64,000 nucleotides of DNA from assembly GCF_003350535.1 (NCBI RefSeq), contig NZ_QQBB01000003.1:372001-436000 (forward strand), given 5' to 3'. Both the position numbers and the translations under genes were made by a program. Under the pieces are notes generated by a model, which saw only the letters and a list, made by a program, of their open reading frames with translations, did no database searches and had not been told where the DNA came from. This stretch comes from Microvirga subterranea (GTDB taxonomy: Bacteria > Pseudomonadota > Alphaproteobacteria > Rhizobiales > Beijerinckiaceae). This document shows positions 42,914 to 52,984 of the stretch, piece by piece (position 1 is the stretch's first letter; every line of letters starts with the position of its first letter).

Positions 42914-43336
42914 ATGCGCGTGATGGTGATGGTGAAGGCCACGAAGGACAGCGAGGCGGGGATCATGCCCTCGCCCGAGCTCTTCGAGGCCATGGGCAAG
43001 TTCAACGAGGAGCTGGTGAACGCCGGCATCATGCTCACCGGCGATGGCCTCAAGCCCTCGTCGCAGGGCAAAAGGGTGGCCTTCGACGGCCCGAACCGGA
43101 CGGTGATCGACGGTCCCTTCGCGGAGACCCGCGAACTGGTGGCCGGCTTCTGGATCTGGGAGGTCAAGGACATGGCGGAGGCGGTCGAGTGGGCGAAGCG
43201 CTGCCCCAACCCGATGCCGGGCCCGAGCGAGCTCGAGATCCGCCCGTTCTACGAAATGGCGGATTTCGCGGACGTCATCACGCCGGAACTGGCCGAACAG
43301 GAAGAGCGGCTCCGGGTGAAGCTGGCCGACCGCTGA
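42914..43336 (+). CDS. YciI/DGPF-domain protein
   Basis: The 140-residue protein starts MRVMVMVKATKDSEAGIMPS after AGGAGA at seven bases. The DGPF signature is intact (RTVIDGPFAETRELVAGFWI). These ferredoxin-like-fold dimers are typically co-encoded with ECF sigma factors of the ECF42 group, which is the case here (gene 59 bp downstream). The partner function is unknown; the family is thought to be an effector or target of the sigma factor and not an anti-sigma factor. Confidence 0.9.
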   Translation: MRVMVMVKATKDSEAGIMPSPELFEAMGKFNEELVNAGIMLTGDGLKPSSQGKRVAFDGPNRTVIDGPFAETRELVAGFWIWEVKDMAEAVEWAKRCPNPMPGPSELEIRPFYEMADFADVITPELAEQEERLRVKLADR

Positions 43337-43395
43337 GGCCCCTTCGTCGCCGCCGCGGCTTGCCTCGGCGCGCCCTCGCCCGTTAACTGGGCACC

Positions 43396-44655
43396 GTGGC
43401 GGCGACGGACATTCACCAGACGATCGAGACGGTCTTCAGGATCGAGCGGGCCCGGCTCATCGCGGGCCTCGCCCGGATGCTGCGCGACGTGGGCCGGGCG
43501 GAGGAGCTGGCGCAGGACGCCCTCGTGACCGCCCTGACCGACTGGCCGAAGACCGGCGTTCCGGACAATCCCGGCGCCTGGCTCATGGCGGCGGCCAAGC
43601 GCCGGGCCATCGACGGGATCCGGCGGGACCAGATGCTTGCGCGAAAGCATGCGGAGATCGGCCGCGACCTGGAAGACGCACGCGATACGAGCGTCGAGGC
43701 CATTGAGGCGGCCCTCGACGACGATCTCGGCGACGAGCTGCTCGGCCTGATCTTCACCGCCTGCCATCCGGTCCTGTCGGCGGAGGCGCGGGCGGCCCTC
43801 ACCCTGCGGCTGATCGGCGGGCTCACCACGGACGAGATCGCCCGCGCCTTCTTGTCGAGCGAGGCGACCATCGCGCAGCGCATCGTCCGGGCCAAGAAGA
43901 CCTTGGGAAAGGCCCGCCCGGCCTTCGAGGTGCCCCGGGGCACGGACCGCAGGCAGCGCCTCGCCTCGGTGCTGGAGGTGATCTACCTGATCTTCAATGA
44001 GGGCTATGCGGCGACGGCCGGCGAGGACCTGATCCGGCCGGCCCTGTGCGCGGAGGCCCAGCGCCTTGGCCGCATCCTCGCAGGCCTCATGCCCGACGAG
44101 CCCGAGGTGTTCGGCCTTCTCGCCCTCATGGAGATCCAGGCCTCGCGCCTGGCCGCCCGGGTCGGGCCGGACGGCTCGGCCATTCCCCTGCCCGAGCAGA
44201 ACCGCGCCCGCTGGGACGGGCTCCTGATCCGCCGGGGCCTCGCGGCCCTGGAGCGCACGGAGATGCTCGGCGGCGCCCGCGGCCCCTACGCCCTGCAGGC
44301 GGCGCTCGCCGCCTGTCACGCCCGTGCGCGCCGGGCGGAGGAGACGGACTGGCACAGGATCGCCGCGCTCTACGACACCCTGCAGGAGGTGACGCCCTCG
44401 CCCGTGGTCGACCTCAACCGGGCGGTCGCCCACAGCATGGCCTACGGGCCCGAGGCGGGCCTGGCACTTCTGGCCGAGATCGACGCGGCCGGGCGGTTGC
44501 GCGGCTACGCGCCGCTGCCGGCCGCGAGGGGCGATTTTCTGTTCCGGTTGGGCCGGCATGCCGACGCACGGTTGGCGTTCGAGCAGGCGGCGGCGCTGAG
44601 CCGGAACGAGCGCGAGAAGGCCTTCCTGCTCCGCCGGGCGGCGGCGTGCGGGTGA
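43396..44655 (+). CDS. ECF sigma factor with C-terminal extension (ECF42-like)
   Basis: The 419-residue protein starts at GTG 43396. The N-terminal sigma-2 region is IERARLIAGLARMLRDVGRA to AAKRRAIDGIRRDQ, and sigma-4 is LTLRLIGGLTTDEIARAFLS to IVRAKKTLGKAR. A ~220-residue helical, TPR-like extension (VLEVIYLIFNEGYAATAGED, SPVVDLNRAVAHSMAYGPEA) follows. This architecture with a DGPF partner gene upstream marks the ECF42 group, in which the extension is thought to replace a classical anti-sigma factor. It is likely autoregulated, though I cannot assign its promoter. Confidence 0.9.
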   Translation: MAATDIHQTIETVFRIERARLIAGLARMLRDVGRAEELAQDALVTALTDWPKTGVPDNPGAWLMAAAKRRAIDGIRRDQMLARKHAEIGRDLEDARDTSVEAIEAALDDDLGDELLGLIFTACHPVLSAEARAALTLRLIGGLTTDEIARAFLSSEATIAQRIVRAKKTLGKARPAFEVPRGTDRRQRLASVLEVIYLIFNEGYAATAGEDLIRPALCAEAQRLGRILAGLMPDEPEVFGLLALMEIQASRLAARVGPDGSAIPLPEQNRARWDGLLIRRGLAALERTEMLGGARGPYALQAALAACHARARRAEETDWHRIAALYDTLQEVTPSPVVDLNRAVAHSMAYGPEAGLALLAEIDAAGRLRGYAPLPAARGDFLFRLGRHADARLAFEQAAALSRNEREKAFLLRRAAACG

Positions 44656-44687
44656 CGACGGCATCGTCACTGCGGGTCGGCTCCATC

Positions 44688-44850
44688 GTCATTCCGGGAC
44701 TGCGAAGCAGGGCCCGGAACCCAGAACCATCGGCGCTGCAGAAACAGGCGATGACCGTACCGTCTCATCCTTTACCGTCAGCGTTCATGGGTTCCGGGCT
44801 CTCGCTGCGCTCGCCCCGGAATGGCGGCGGAGCTGCCCCGGGAATGACCG
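44688..44850. repeat. Imperfect long inverted repeat (REP-like intergenic element)
   Basis: The left arm GTCATTCCGGGACTGCGAAG continues through GGGCCCGGAACCCAG. The right arm carries GGGTTCCGGGCTCTCGCTGC and CGCCCCGGAATG, then a second CCCCGGGAATGAC. The arms match as reverse complements over most of ~40 bp. Motifs of the form GTCATTCCGGGG...GGAACCC are common dispersed intergenic repeats in Hyphomicrobiales. It may act as a transcript-end structure after the sigma factor gene. Confidence 0.65.
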
Positions 44851-44929
44851 AGTGGCAACAACCCCAAATCCCTGATTTCCCGTCGAATTTTCCCGGTTTC
44901 CGCACTTCTAAATCCTTGCGGAACAAAGC

Positions 44930-45316
44930 GTGAATCACCATATCCCATCTATGATTCACAGCCCTGCAACATCCCTGCTGAAGCCGGCCCGGAACGCGCC
45001 CGACGAGGAGCGGATCGAGGGCAACTGGCACGTCTATCCGCTGGAGGCGGCGCTCGAGCTCGACTACGTGGACCAGGCCGGCAATCCGAGCCGGCGCTGG
45101 GTGATCGTCCGCGAGCTGAAGGTCGGCCCCGGCAAGATGCTGCTCGGCGGCATCGACCTGTCCGACGACGGGTATCGCGGCTTCCGGGTGGACCGGATCG
45201 AGCGTCTCGAGGACGCCGAGACGGGCCTCGTGGTCGACCGCAACATCCTCGACTGGCTCGTCAAGCGCGCCGAGCGGCAGGCAAAAGAGCGTAGGAAAGC
45301 ACTCAAATCCGCCTAA
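44930..45316 (+). CDS. WYL-like hypothetical protein
   Basis: The 128-residue protein starts at GTG 44930 (second in-frame ATG at 44951). After a short variable N-terminus it has GNWHVYPLEAALELDYVDQA, SRRWVIVRELKVGP and LSDDGYRGFRVDRIERLEDA. This is reminiscent of the core of WYL domains (beta-rich Sm-like, ending GxRxFRLDRI), but no helix-turn-helix precedes it. A ligand or nucleic-acid-binding role is possible. It lies 46 bp upstream of rnd and may be cotranscribed with it. Confidence 0.6.
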   Translation: MNHHIPSMIHSPATSLLKPARNAPDEERIEGNWHVYPLEAALELDYVDQAGNPSRRWVIVRELKVGPGKMLLGGIDLSDDGYRGFRVDRIERLEDAETGLVVDRNILDWLVKRAERQAKERRKALKSA

Positions 45317-45362
45317 CAGGGGAGTCGCGGGAAGCCGCGCCTTCCGCTAAAAGCCATAGATC

Positions 45363-46523
45363 ATGGACTTGATCACAACGACCGACGCCCTCGCGGCCGC
45401 CTGCCGCCGCCTCGCCGCCCATCCGTTCGTCACCGTCGACACGGAGTTCCTGCGCGAGACCACCTATTATCCGAGGCTCTGCCTGATCCAGATGGCGGGC
45501 CCCGACCCGGCGGACGCCTTCCTCATCGACCCGCTGGCGGAGGGGATCAGCCTGGAGCCCTTCATGGCGCTCATGGCCGACCCGAACGTGGTCAAGGTCT
45601 TCCATTCGGCCCGCCAGGACCTCGAGATCGTCTGGAACCTGGGGCGCCTCGTTCCCGAGCCCCTGTTCGACACCCAGATCGCCGCCATGGTCTGCGGCTA
45701 CGGCGACTCGGTCTCCTACGAGCAGCTCGTCAACGACCTCGCCAAGGCCCGGGTCGACAAGTCCTCCCGCTTCACCGACTGGTCCCGCCGCCCCCTCTCC
45801 GACGCCCAGCTCACCTATGCGCTCTCCGACGTCACGCACCTCGTGAAGGTCTACGAGGCGCTCCTCGACCAGCTGAAGAAGAACGGCCGGCTGGAATGGC
45901 TGAGCGAGGAGATGGCGATCCTCACCTCCCCCGAGACCTATCAGGCCGATCCCGACAATGCCTGGCGGCGCCTTTCCGGGCGGCTGCGCAAGGCCAAGGA
46001 GGTGGCGGTCCTGATGGAGGTCGCCGCCTGGCGCGAGCGCGAGGCTCAAGGACGGGACGTCCCCCGCGGCCGCATCCTCAAGGACGACGCCCTCATCGAC
46101 GTGGCCGTCTCGGCCCCGCGCAGCGTGGAGGCCTTAGGGAGGCTTCGCTCGATCCCGAACGGATTCGAACGCTCCCGCACCGGAGCCGACATCCTCGACG
46201 CGGTCGAGCGCGGCCTCTCCCGCGACATGTCCACCGTGCCGGTCCCCGAGCGCCCGCGCGGCCGCGGTGCCGCAGGCGCGACGGTCGAGCTCCTGAAGGT
46301 GCTGCTGAAGGCGGTCGCCGAGGGCGAAGGGGTGGCGCCCAAGATCATCGCCACGGTCGAGGACCTGGAGGCCATCGCCGAGAATGACCATGCGGACGTG
46401 GCCCCGCTCCACGGCTGGCGAAGGGCGCTGTTCGGCGAGAAGGCGTTGGCCCTCAAGGCCGGCCAGCTCGGCCTCGCCATGCGGAAGAACCGGGTCGTGG
46501 TCTATCCGGTGCCGGAGGCTTAA
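45363..46523 (+). CDS. rnd: Ribonuclease D
   Basis: The 386-residue 3'-5' exoribonuclease has the DEDD catalytic set: [20 protein letters not shown] (Asp, Glu), [14 protein letters not shown] (Asp) and [14 protein letters not shown] (Asp). HRDC domains follow ([20 protein letters not shown] and [20 protein letters not shown]). It trims tRNA 3' ends and stable RNAs. The length matches the family. Near-complete synteny of rnd with ppx/ppk/hda is common in alphaproteobacteria. Confidence 0.95.
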   Translation: MDLITTTDALAAACRRLAAHPFVTVDTEFLRETTYYPRLCLIQMAGPDPADAFLIDPLAEGISLEPFMALMADPNVVKVFHSARQDLEIVWNLGRLVPEPLFDTQIAAMVCGYGDSVSYEQLVNDLAKARVDKSSRFTDWSRRPLSDAQLTYALSDVTHLVKVYEALLDQLKKNGRLEWLSEEMAILTSPETYQADPDNAWRRLSGRLRKAKEVAVLMEVAAWREREAQGRDVPRGRILKDDALIDVAVSAPRSVEALGRLRSIPNGFERSRTGADILDAVERGLSRDMSTVPVPERPRGRGAAGATVELLKVLLKAVAEGEGVAPKIIATVEDLEAIAENDHADVAPLHGWRRALFGEKALALKAGQLGLAMRKNRVVVYPVPEA

Positions 46524-46538
46524 GCCCTAAAAAGCAAA

Positions 46539-46560
46539 ACGGAGGCGTTTCCGCCTCCGT
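46539..46560 (-). terminator. Rho-independent terminator, minus strand
   Basis: ACGGAGGCG (46539-46547) and CGCCTCCGT (46552-46560) form a 9-bp stem. On the minus strand it is followed by TTTGCTTTTTAG, so it terminates the 2OG-oxygenase gene at 46587. On the plus strand it may also stop rnd transcripts, though no T-run follows there. Confidence 0.85.
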
Positions 46561-46586
46561 CTCGGATCTCTACTGAAGGACGTCTC

Positions 46587-47210
46587 TCAGCGTCCGAAGA
46601 TGCCCTTGAAGAACTGGGCCATCTTGTTGTGCTTCTTCTTGCGGTCCACGTCCGCCTGGCTCTTGACCCAGGCGACCTGCACGACGCGGCGGTCGCCCGC
46701 GAAGGGACGGTGGCCGTGCCAGGACTTGTCGGAGCGCAGGAAGGCGAACATGGTGCCCATGGTGGGCGGCACTTCCAGGGCGTAGGGCTCGAAGTTCTTC
46801 TCGTCGTAGAGCACCCGGAGGCGGCCGCCCTCGTCCTGCTGCCACTCGTCGTTCATGTAGACCAGCATGGTCATGACCTTGGACGGGCCGTCCGTGTGGA
46901 TGGCGCCGTATTTCGGCTGCGACCGGGACATGATGGTGGTGAGGCGCGGATACTGATGAAGATCCTGGCCGAAGCGGCGGGACAGCTCCTCGGTGAGCTC
47001 CGGGCCCTCCAGCTCGTCGATCAGGGTCTTGAAGCGGCCGTGCAGCTTCACCTCGTCGACGGTGAGATAGCCGGGCTTCGACATTTCGGGGAAGTCTCGC
47101 CTCAGGTCGTCGATGGCGTCCTTGCGCAGGAAATCGGCCCCGAGAAGGAAATCATAAGGATCGTGCGAGACTTGCGCACCGCGCACGGCGTCAAGATTGA
47201 TGGTCTGCAT
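46587..47210 (-). CDS. 2OG-Fe(II) oxygenase (prolyl 4-hydroxylase-like)
   Basis: The 207-residue protein starts MQTINLDAVRGAQVSHDPYD. It has the double-stranded beta-helix iron site: HxD in YGAIHTDGPSKVMTMLVYMN, the distal His in DKSWHGHRPFAGDRRVVQVA and the 2OG-binding Arg just after. A short Lys-rich C-terminal tail ends FKGIFGR. Substrate is unknown; similar bacterial enzymes hydroxylate protein prolines or small molecules. It lies downstream of ppx on the same strand (116-bp gap) and has its own ribosome site. Confidence 0.87.
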   Translation of the reverse strand: MQTINLDAVRGAQVSHDPYDFLLGADFLRKDAIDDLRRDFPEMSKPGYLTVDEVKLHGRFKTLIDELEGPELTEELSRRFGQDLHQYPRLTTIMSRSQPKYGAIHTDGPSKVMTMLVYMNDEWQQDEGGRLRVLYDEKNFEPYALEVPPTMGTMFAFLRSDKSWHGHRPFAGDRRVVQVAWVKSQADVDRKKKHNKMAQFFKGIFGR

Positions 47211-47326
47211 AAAGGGTCCTCGAAGCGGTGGAACTGCCGCGTGTCTGCTTCCCAGGGCGGCACCGTAATTGCACTCCGGATCGTTGTAAACTTGCGGATG
47301 AGCGCACGTCGCCAGGGACATTTTCC

Positions 47327-48847
47327 CTATACGATCTCGATCCTCGGCTCCATGTTGAGGAGCTTGCCCACGGCCTTCAGGCGGCCGACGAGACGCTCGT
47401 TGGCGAGCGCCTCCATGGAACGGGGCAGCTGCAGCACGACCTGGCTGCCGCGGGCGAGGAGCGGCGCCTGGGGCAGGACGCCCTCCATGCCGACCGAGAC
47501 CGGATAGGCGACGCGCATGAGGGCGGCGAGAAGCCGGGCCCGCTCGATCAGCCGCGCCCCCGCGAGGGCCTTGATGCGCGAGCCGACCTTGTCCGGGTTC
47601 AGGCCCTCGTGCCGGAAGAAGATCGACAGGGCGAGATAGGCCCGGCCCGCATGATCGACGGCCGAGAAGGCCCCGTAGGCGATGAGGTTGAGGCTCTGCT
47701 CGCCGCGATAATCCGGATGGGCCCGCCAGCCGATATCGGCGAGGAGGCAGGCGGCATGGCGCAGCCGCCGCTCCCCTTCCGTTTCGGGCAGCCCCAGGTC
47801 CTCCAGGAAGCGCGAGGTCCAGGCCCACATCTCCTCCCCGTGGCCGGGCGAGCGGGCGCGGAGCAGGTTGAGGTCGGCCGCCGCCGAGATGAGCGGGTCG
47901 TGCCCGCGCGTCTCCTCCGGCAAGCGGTCGAAGAGCAGGCCTTCGCGCACGCCGTGGGCCGAGATGGCGATGTCCTTCGGGGCGCCGAGGCGGATGATCT
48001 CCTCGAGCACGATGGCCCCATAGGCCAGGAGCGGTCGGCGGGCCTCGGAGATGCTCTCGATGTCCTTCAGGGTCTTGGCGTCGACCTCCTCCACGAGATG
48101 CAGGAAGTCGAGGCCGTCGTCCGGGTTGATGACGTAGCCGTGCATCACGTGGAGCGGATAGTCCTTCGCGGCCTGATGCAGCCGCGCCAGGGCGCGCCAG
48201 GTGCCGCCGACGGCGTAGAAGGTGCGGCCGTGGAGGTGCTCCAGATATTCCGGGGCCCGCTCCAGCGATGCGCGGACGATCCGCTGCGCCTTCTTGAGCG
48301 AGCCGCCGCTGAGATCCTGCAGGGCGAGGCCTCCGAGCGGCATGGTGGTGCCCTGCCCCACCCGGGCGCCCTGCACGTCCACCAGCTCCAGGCTGCCGCC
48401 GCCCATGTCGCCGACGATCCCGTCCGGGTCGTAGAAGCCCGACACGACGCCGAGCGCGGAGAGCTGCGCTTCCCGGGCGCCGGAGAGCAGCTCGATCGGG
48501 TGGCCGACGGTCTCCTCCGCGGCAGCCAGGAAGGCGGGGCCGTTGGTGGCGTCGCGGGCCGCGGCGGTCGCGAGAACGAACACCTCCGACACGTTCATGG
48601 TCTGGCACAGGACTCGAAATCGGGCGAGCGCCCTGAGCGCCCGCTCGACCGCGTCGTCGTCGAGGCGGCCGGTGGTGGCCACGTGGCGGCCGAGGCCGCA
48701 GAGCACCTTCTCGTTGTAGATCGGCGTCGGCGCGCGGGTCAGCCCCTCGTAGACCACGAGGCGGACCGAGTTCGACCCGATGTCGACGGTGGCGACCGGA
48801 CGGCCGATCTTGAGCCGTCCCTGAGCCTCGCGCCCGGCGGTCTGCAT
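47327..48847 (-). CDS. ppx: Exopolyphosphatase (Ppx/GppA family)
   Basis: The 506-residue actin-fold phosphatase shows VATVDIGSNSVRLVVYEGL, the second phosphate motif DGIVGDMGGGSLELVDVQG, VLATAAARDATNGPAFL and AVGGTWRALARLHQ, then a C-terminal HD-like helical domain (RLRHAACLLADIGWRAHPDY). It removes terminal phosphate from polyphosphate and possibly pppGpp. ATG 48847 sits one base after the ppk stop (TGACATG), so the synthetic and degradative enzymes are coupled. GTG 48907 is an alternative start. Confidence 0.93.
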   Translation of the reverse strand: MQTAGREAQGRLKIGRPVATVDIGSNSVRLVVYEGLTRAPTPIYNEKVLCGLGRHVATTGRLDDDAVERALRALARFRVLCQTMNVSEVFVLATAAARDATNGPAFLAAAEETVGHPIELLSGAREAQLSALGVVSGFYDPDGIVGDMGGGSLELVDVQGARVGQGTTMPLGGLALQDLSGGSLKKAQRIVRASLERAPEYLEHLHGRTFYAVGGTWRALARLHQAAKDYPLHVMHGYVINPDDGLDFLHLVEEVDAKTLKDIESISEARRPLLAYGAIVLEEIIRLGAPKDIAISAHGVREGLLFDRLPEETRGHDPLISAAADLNLLRARSPGHGEEMWAWTSRFLEDLGLPETEGERRLRHAACLLADIGWRAHPDYRGEQSLNLIAYGAFSAVDHAGRAYLALSIFFRHEGLNPDKVGSRIKALAGARLIERARLLAALMRVAYPVSVGMEGVLPQAPLLARGSQVVLQLPRSMEALANERLVGRLKAVGKLLNMEPRIEIV

Positions 48848-48848
48848 G

Positions 48849-51167
48849 TCAGCGTTGCCCACGCTTTGCGAGGGCCTTGGGGCTTGACGTCTTGAGCGAT
48901 TTTCCACGGCCGGACAGACTTGGGTTGGTCATGAAATACTTGTGCGCGTTGAATGGTTCCTCGCCCTTGGCGGGAACGACCCGGCGGCTGGTCCCGTCGG
49001 GCAGCACGGTCCAGCTCTGCTCGTTGTCCAGCAGGTTCGCAAGCATGATCTGGTCCAGAACCTGTTGATGCACGGTCGGATTGACGATCGGCAGCAGCGC
49101 CTCGACGCGCCGGTCGAGGTTGCGCGACATCAGGTCGGCGGACGAGATGTAGACGTGCGCCTTCGGGTTCGGCAGAGCCTGGCCGTTGCCGAAGGCGTAG
49201 ATCCGGGTATGCTCCAGGAAGCGTCCTACGATGGACTTGACCCGGATGTTCTCCGACAGGCCCTTGATGCCGGGCCTGAGGCAGCAGATGCCGCGCACGA
49301 TGAGATCGACCTGCACGCCCGCCGCGCTCGCGTCGTAGAGCGCGTCGATGATGACGGGATCGACCAGCGAGTTGCACTTTCCCCAGATAGCTGCGGGACG
49401 GCCCGCCTTGGCGTGCTCGATCTCCTCGCCGATGTGCTGGAGGAGCCGCTTCTTCAGGGTGAGCGGCGACACGGCCATGCGCTCGAGTTCCGCCGGCTCC
49501 GCATAGCCGGTGACGAAGTTGAAGATGCGCGACACGTCGCGGCCTATCACCGGATCGGCGGTGAAATACGACAGGTCCGTGTAGATGCGCGCGGTGATCG
49601 GGTGGTAGTTGCCGGTGCCGATGTGGCAATAGGTGATGAGCTGCCCGCCCTCCCGGCGCACCACCATGGACAGCTTGGCGTGGGTCTTGAGCTCGATGAA
49701 GCCGAACACCACCTGCGCGCCCGCCCGCTCGAGGTTGCGGGCCCAGCGGATGTTGGCCTCCTCGTCGAAGCGGGCCTTCAGCTCCACCAGCGCCGTCACG
49801 GACTTGCCGGCCTCGGCCGCCTCGGCCAGCGCCGCCACGATCGGCGAGTCCGACGAGGTGCGGTAGAGGGTCTGCTTGATCGCCACCACGTTCGGGTCGC
49901 GGGCCGCCTGGTAGAGGAACTGTACCACCGCGTCGAAGGACTCGTAGGGGTGGTGGACGATGATGTCCTTCTGGCGGATCGCCGCGAAGCAGTCGCCGCT
50001 GTGCTCGCGGATGCGCTCGGGAAAGCGCGGGTTGTAGGGCTTGAACTTAAGGTCCGGCCGGTCGAGGGCCACCAGCTGCGAGAGTTCGTTGAGGGCGAGC
50101 ATGCCCTCGACCACGAAGAGCTCGTCGCCCTGGATCTCGGATTCCTCGACCACGAACTGGCGCAGGTCCTCCGGCATGGCGGCCTCGACCTCGAGGCGGA
50201 TCACGCTGCCGCGGCGGCGCTGCTTGAGGGCCGTCTCGAACAGGCGCACCAGATCCTCGGCCTCCTCCTCGACCTCGATGTCGGAATCGCGGATGACCCG
50301 GAACGCCCCCTGCCCCTGCACGCTGTAGCCGGGAAAGAGCCGCGTCGTGTAGAGGGCGATGAGCTGCTCCAGCGCGATGAAGCGGCTCGCGCCGGTCTCG
50401 GCGAAATCGGGCAGTCGGATGAAGCGCTCGGCGCGGGCCGGCAGGCGGATCAGGGCGTTCAGCACCTTGCCGTCGCTCTGGCGCGCCAGCTTCAGGGCGA
50501 TCGACAGGCCCAGGTTGGGGATGAACGGGAACGGATGCGCCGGGTCGATGGCGAGCGGCGTCAGCACCGGGAAGATGTGGTTGAGGAAGTAATCCTCGAG
50601 CCAGGATGCCTCCGCCTTGGTGAGCTCCGCACCCTCGACCAGGAGGATCCCCTCCTCGATCAGCGCCTCCTTCAGCTCGCGCCAGCGGCGCTGCTGGTCC
50701 GATGCGAGGTTCGACACCTCCACGGCAATCTTGGACAACTGTTCCTGCGGCGTGAGCCCGTCCTGGGACGGGGTCGCGATCCCCGAGCGCACTTGGCCGC
50801 GCAGGCCCGCGACGCGCACCATGAAGAACTCGTCGAGATTGTCGGCCGAGATCGACAGGAAGCGCAGTTGCTCCAGCAGCGGATGGTTCCGGTTCGACGC
50901 CTCCTCCAGGACGCGGCGGTTGAACTGGAGCCACGACAATTCGCGGTTGATGAAGCGCTGGGGGAACTGCCTCAGGACCGCGCCGTCGAACTCGATCTCG
51001 GGCGGAGCCTTGGGCAACGGAGCATCGGTGACGATCTCCACCTCATCCAACACCAGGGCGCTCCGCACGTCGTTCTCCGCCGCCTTCTTCTGCGACTTCC
51101 GTTTTGCGGCGGATTTCGTGACGGTTTCACGACGGGCCGTTTCCAGGGCTTCTGCTTCGGGCTTCAC
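48849..51167 (-). CDS. ppk: Polyphosphate kinase 1
   Basis: The 772-residue protein polymerises the ATP gamma-phosphate into inorganic polyphosphate. The N-domain is [20 protein letters not shown]. The phospho-acceptor His lies in [20 protein letters not shown] and a second conserved His in [14 protein letters not shown]. The first ~50 residues are a Lys/Glu/Ala-rich extension before the family core ([14 protein letters not shown]). Its ATG overlaps the hdaA stop by four bases, and ppx follows one base after its stop. Confidence 0.96.
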   Translation of the reverse strand: MKPEAEALETARRETVTKSAAKRKSQKKAAENDVRSALVLDEVEIVTDAPLPKAPPEIEFDGAVLRQFPQRFINRELSWLQFNRRVLEEASNRNHPLLEQLRFLSISADNLDEFFMVRVAGLRGQVRSGIATPSQDGLTPQEQLSKIAVEVSNLASDQQRRWRELKEALIEEGILLVEGAELTKAEASWLEDYFLNHIFPVLTPLAIDPAHPFPFIPNLGLSIALKLARQSDGKVLNALIRLPARAERFIRLPDFAETGASRFIALEQLIALYTTRLFPGYSVQGQGAFRVIRDSDIEVEEEAEDLVRLFETALKQRRRGSVIRLEVEAAMPEDLRQFVVEESEIQGDELFVVEGMLALNELSQLVALDRPDLKFKPYNPRFPERIREHSGDCFAAIRQKDIIVHHPYESFDAVVQFLYQAARDPNVVAIKQTLYRTSSDSPIVAALAEAAEAGKSVTALVELKARFDEEANIRWARNLERAGAQVVFGFIELKTHAKLSMVVRREGGQLITYCHIGTGNYHPITARIYTDLSYFTADPVIGRDVSRIFNFVTGYAEPAELERMAVSPLTLKKRLLQHIGEEIEHAKAGRPAAIWGKCNSLVDPVIIDALYDASAAGVQVDLIVRGICCLRPGIKGLSENIRVKSIVGRFLEHTRIYAFGNGQALPNPKAHVYISSADLMSRNLDRRVEALLPIVNPTVHQQVLDQIMLANLLDNEQSWTVLPDGTSRRVVPAKGEEPFNAHKYFMTNPSLSGRGKSLKTSSPKALAKRGQR

Positions 51168-51856
51168 TCGATCTCATCCGTTTCCTGCGCGGCGCCGAGA
51201 ATCTCCGCTGCAATGGCGCGGGAGACCCGCCGGCCGCGGCTCAACGCTTCCTTGTCCAGAAGCGTCACGACCTCCGACGCCTTTGCCAGCGACCGCTCGA
51301 TCCTCAGGGCAATGTAGTCGACAACGCTGGTGTCGACCACCAGTTGCCGGTCGATGAAGAGCTTCACGAGAACGGCCTTCAGCAGGGCGTCGTCGGGGGC
51401 TTCGAGCTCCACGCAGGGTGCGAGCCGCAGCCGCGAGAGCAGGTCCGGGGTCCTCAGGCCCCACCGGTCCGGCGGCGTCTCGCATGTCAGGAGCAGGTAG
51501 GCCTTCCGCTCGCGCGCAAGGTTGAGGAGATGAAACAGCGCGGCCTCGTCGTGCACGCCCCGGTCCACGTCCTCGATGGCGAGAGCGCCGTTGGAGACGA
51601 GATGCGGGACCTTGTCGCCCGTGATCTCCGACACGTCCACCGTCCAGGCATGAGCGGTGGCCGCCCAGATCGCCGCCAGGTGACTCTTGCCGCTGCCCGG
51701 CGGCCCGACGAGCAGGAGCACGTTGTGCGGCCAGTCGGGCCAGCTCTCGATCCGCGCATAGGCGACTTCGTTCGAGGGGCTGACGAGGAAGTCCTCGCGC
51801 CCGTAGCTCGGATTGAGCGGGAGGTCGAAGGCGAGCTGCTTCGGCGTCTCACGCAT
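51164..51856 (-). CDS. hdaA: DnaA regulatory inactivator homologue (HdaA)
   Basis: The 230-residue AAA+ protein is homologous to the DnaA ATPase domain but lacks domain IV. The N-terminal QLAFDLP is a beta-clamp-binding motif. Walker A is [19 protein letters not shown], Walker [11 protein letters not shown], and the sensor 1 region [20 protein letters not shown]. With the sliding clamp it converts DnaA-ATP to DnaA-ADP to prevent over-initiation. It overlaps ppk (4 bp) and the upstream permease (8 bp), tying replication control to polyphosphate metabolism in one transcript. Confidence 0.92.
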   Translation of the reverse strand: MRETPKQLAFDLPLNPSYGREDFLVSPSNEVAYARIESWPDWPHNVLLLVGPPGSGKSHLAAIWAATAHAWTVDVSEITGDKVPHLVSNGALAIEDVDRGVHDEAALFHLLNLARERKAYLLLTCETPPDRWGLRTPDLLSRLRLAPCVELEAPDDALLKAVLVKLFIDRQLVVDTSVVDYIALRIERSLAKASEVVTLLDKEALSRGRRVSRAIAAEILGAAQETDEIE

Positions 51857-52949
51857 CGACGTCGATCCGCGGCTTGATGATGACCGTCTCCCCGCCCCGG
51901 TAGAGCGGGCTCGTCAGGTACTGCCGCAGGGCGAAGCGGGCGATCACGCCCATGGCGGCCGCGAGCGGCACCGCGAGCAGGAGCCCGACGAAGCCGAAGA
52001 GCGACCCGAAGGCCAGGAGCGCGAACATAAGCCAGACCGGGTGCAGGCCCACGGAATCGCCCACGAGCTTCGGGGACAGGATGTTGCCTTCGACGAACTG
52101 GCCGAAGACGAAGATGCCCAGCGTCGCGAGAATCATGGTCCAGTCGGGCCAGAACTGCACGATGGCCACGCCCATGGACAGGATCAGGCCCGTGAGCGAG
52201 CCCACATAGGGAATGAAGCTCAAAAGCCCCGCCGTCATGCCGATGATGGCGCCGAAGTTGAGCCCGATGACCGACAGTCCGACCGCATAGAAGGTGCCGA
52301 GGATCACGCAGACCAGGGCCTGGCCGCGCACGAAGCCGGCGATGGCCTGGTCGATGTCGTGGGCGATTGTGCGGATCGTGTCCCGATGCTTCATGGGAAG
52401 CCAGGAATCCACCGTCGAGACCATGCGGTCCCAGTCGACGAGCATGTAGAAGGCGACCACCGGCGTCACGACGAGGAGCGAGAAGATGCCGAGCAGCGCC
52501 TGCCCGCCGGACCACAGCGACTGGAGAAAGGTTCCGGCCCAGGCGATGCCCTGGGAGATCAGGTTGCCGACGGAGGTCTGCATCTGCGGCAGGGCCGACC
52601 GGCCCCCGATCCGGTCGAGCACGGGCCCGGCCTGCTCCACGGCGAGCTGCTGGAGGCGGGCCACGTAGCTCGGGATCCGCTCCACCAGCGCGCCGAGCTG
52701 CTGGGCCGCGAAGGGGACCAGCACCACGAGGGTCAGGATGAAGAAGAGCACGAACAGGATGAGGATGACGAGGCTCGCCCCGAGCCGTCCCACGCCGATC
52801 TTCTGGAGCCGGTCGGCCAGGGGATCGAGCAGGTAAGCGAGGGCGAAGCCCGCCACGAAGGGCAGGAGGATGTCGCGCAGGGCGAGCATCAGCAGCACGG
52901 TCACCGTCAGGGCCGCGAACCAGAATGCGATCTGCCGTTGGATCGTCAT
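51849..52949 (-). CDS. AI-2E family transporter (PerM-like permease)
   Basis: The 366-residue inner-membrane protein has about eight helices in the PerM arrangement: two or three N-terminal helices, a central amphipathic region (VERIPSYVARLQQLAVEQAG), a cluster after LLVVTPVVAFYMLVDWDRMV, and SFIPYVGSLTGLILSMGVA to LAFGSLFGFVGLLLAVPLAA. Despite the family name, substrates range from Na+/H+ exchange to unknown. Gene order before hdaA is conserved in alphaproteobacteria. It is 35 bp downstream of the CDP-alcohol phosphatidyltransferase gene. Confidence 0.92.
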   Translation of the reverse strand: MTIQRQIAFWFAALTVTVLLMLALRDILLPFVAGFALAYLLDPLADRLQKIGVGRLGASLVILILFVLFFILTLVVLVPFAAQQLGALVERIPSYVARLQQLAVEQAGPVLDRIGGRSALPQMQTSVGNLISQGIAWAGTFLQSLWSGGQALLGIFSLLVVTPVVAFYMLVDWDRMVSTVDSWLPMKHRDTIRTIAHDIDQAIAGFVRGQALVCVILGTFYAVGLSVIGLNFGAIIGMTAGLLSFIPYVGSLTGLILSMGVAIVQFWPDWTMILATLGIFVFGQFVEGNILSPKLVGDSVGLHPVWLMFALLAFGSLFGFVGLLLAVPLAAAMGVIARFALRQYLTSPLYRGGETVIIKPRIDVDA

Positions 52950-52984
52950 CTGCCGAACATCTTCCGCAATACTCCACTGCGCTC

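Noticed and set aside
47211..48608. Extension of the 2OG oxygenase frame upstream to 48608
   Set aside because: The extension reads ppx out of frame. ATG 47210 has its own ribosome site and a normal family N-terminus.
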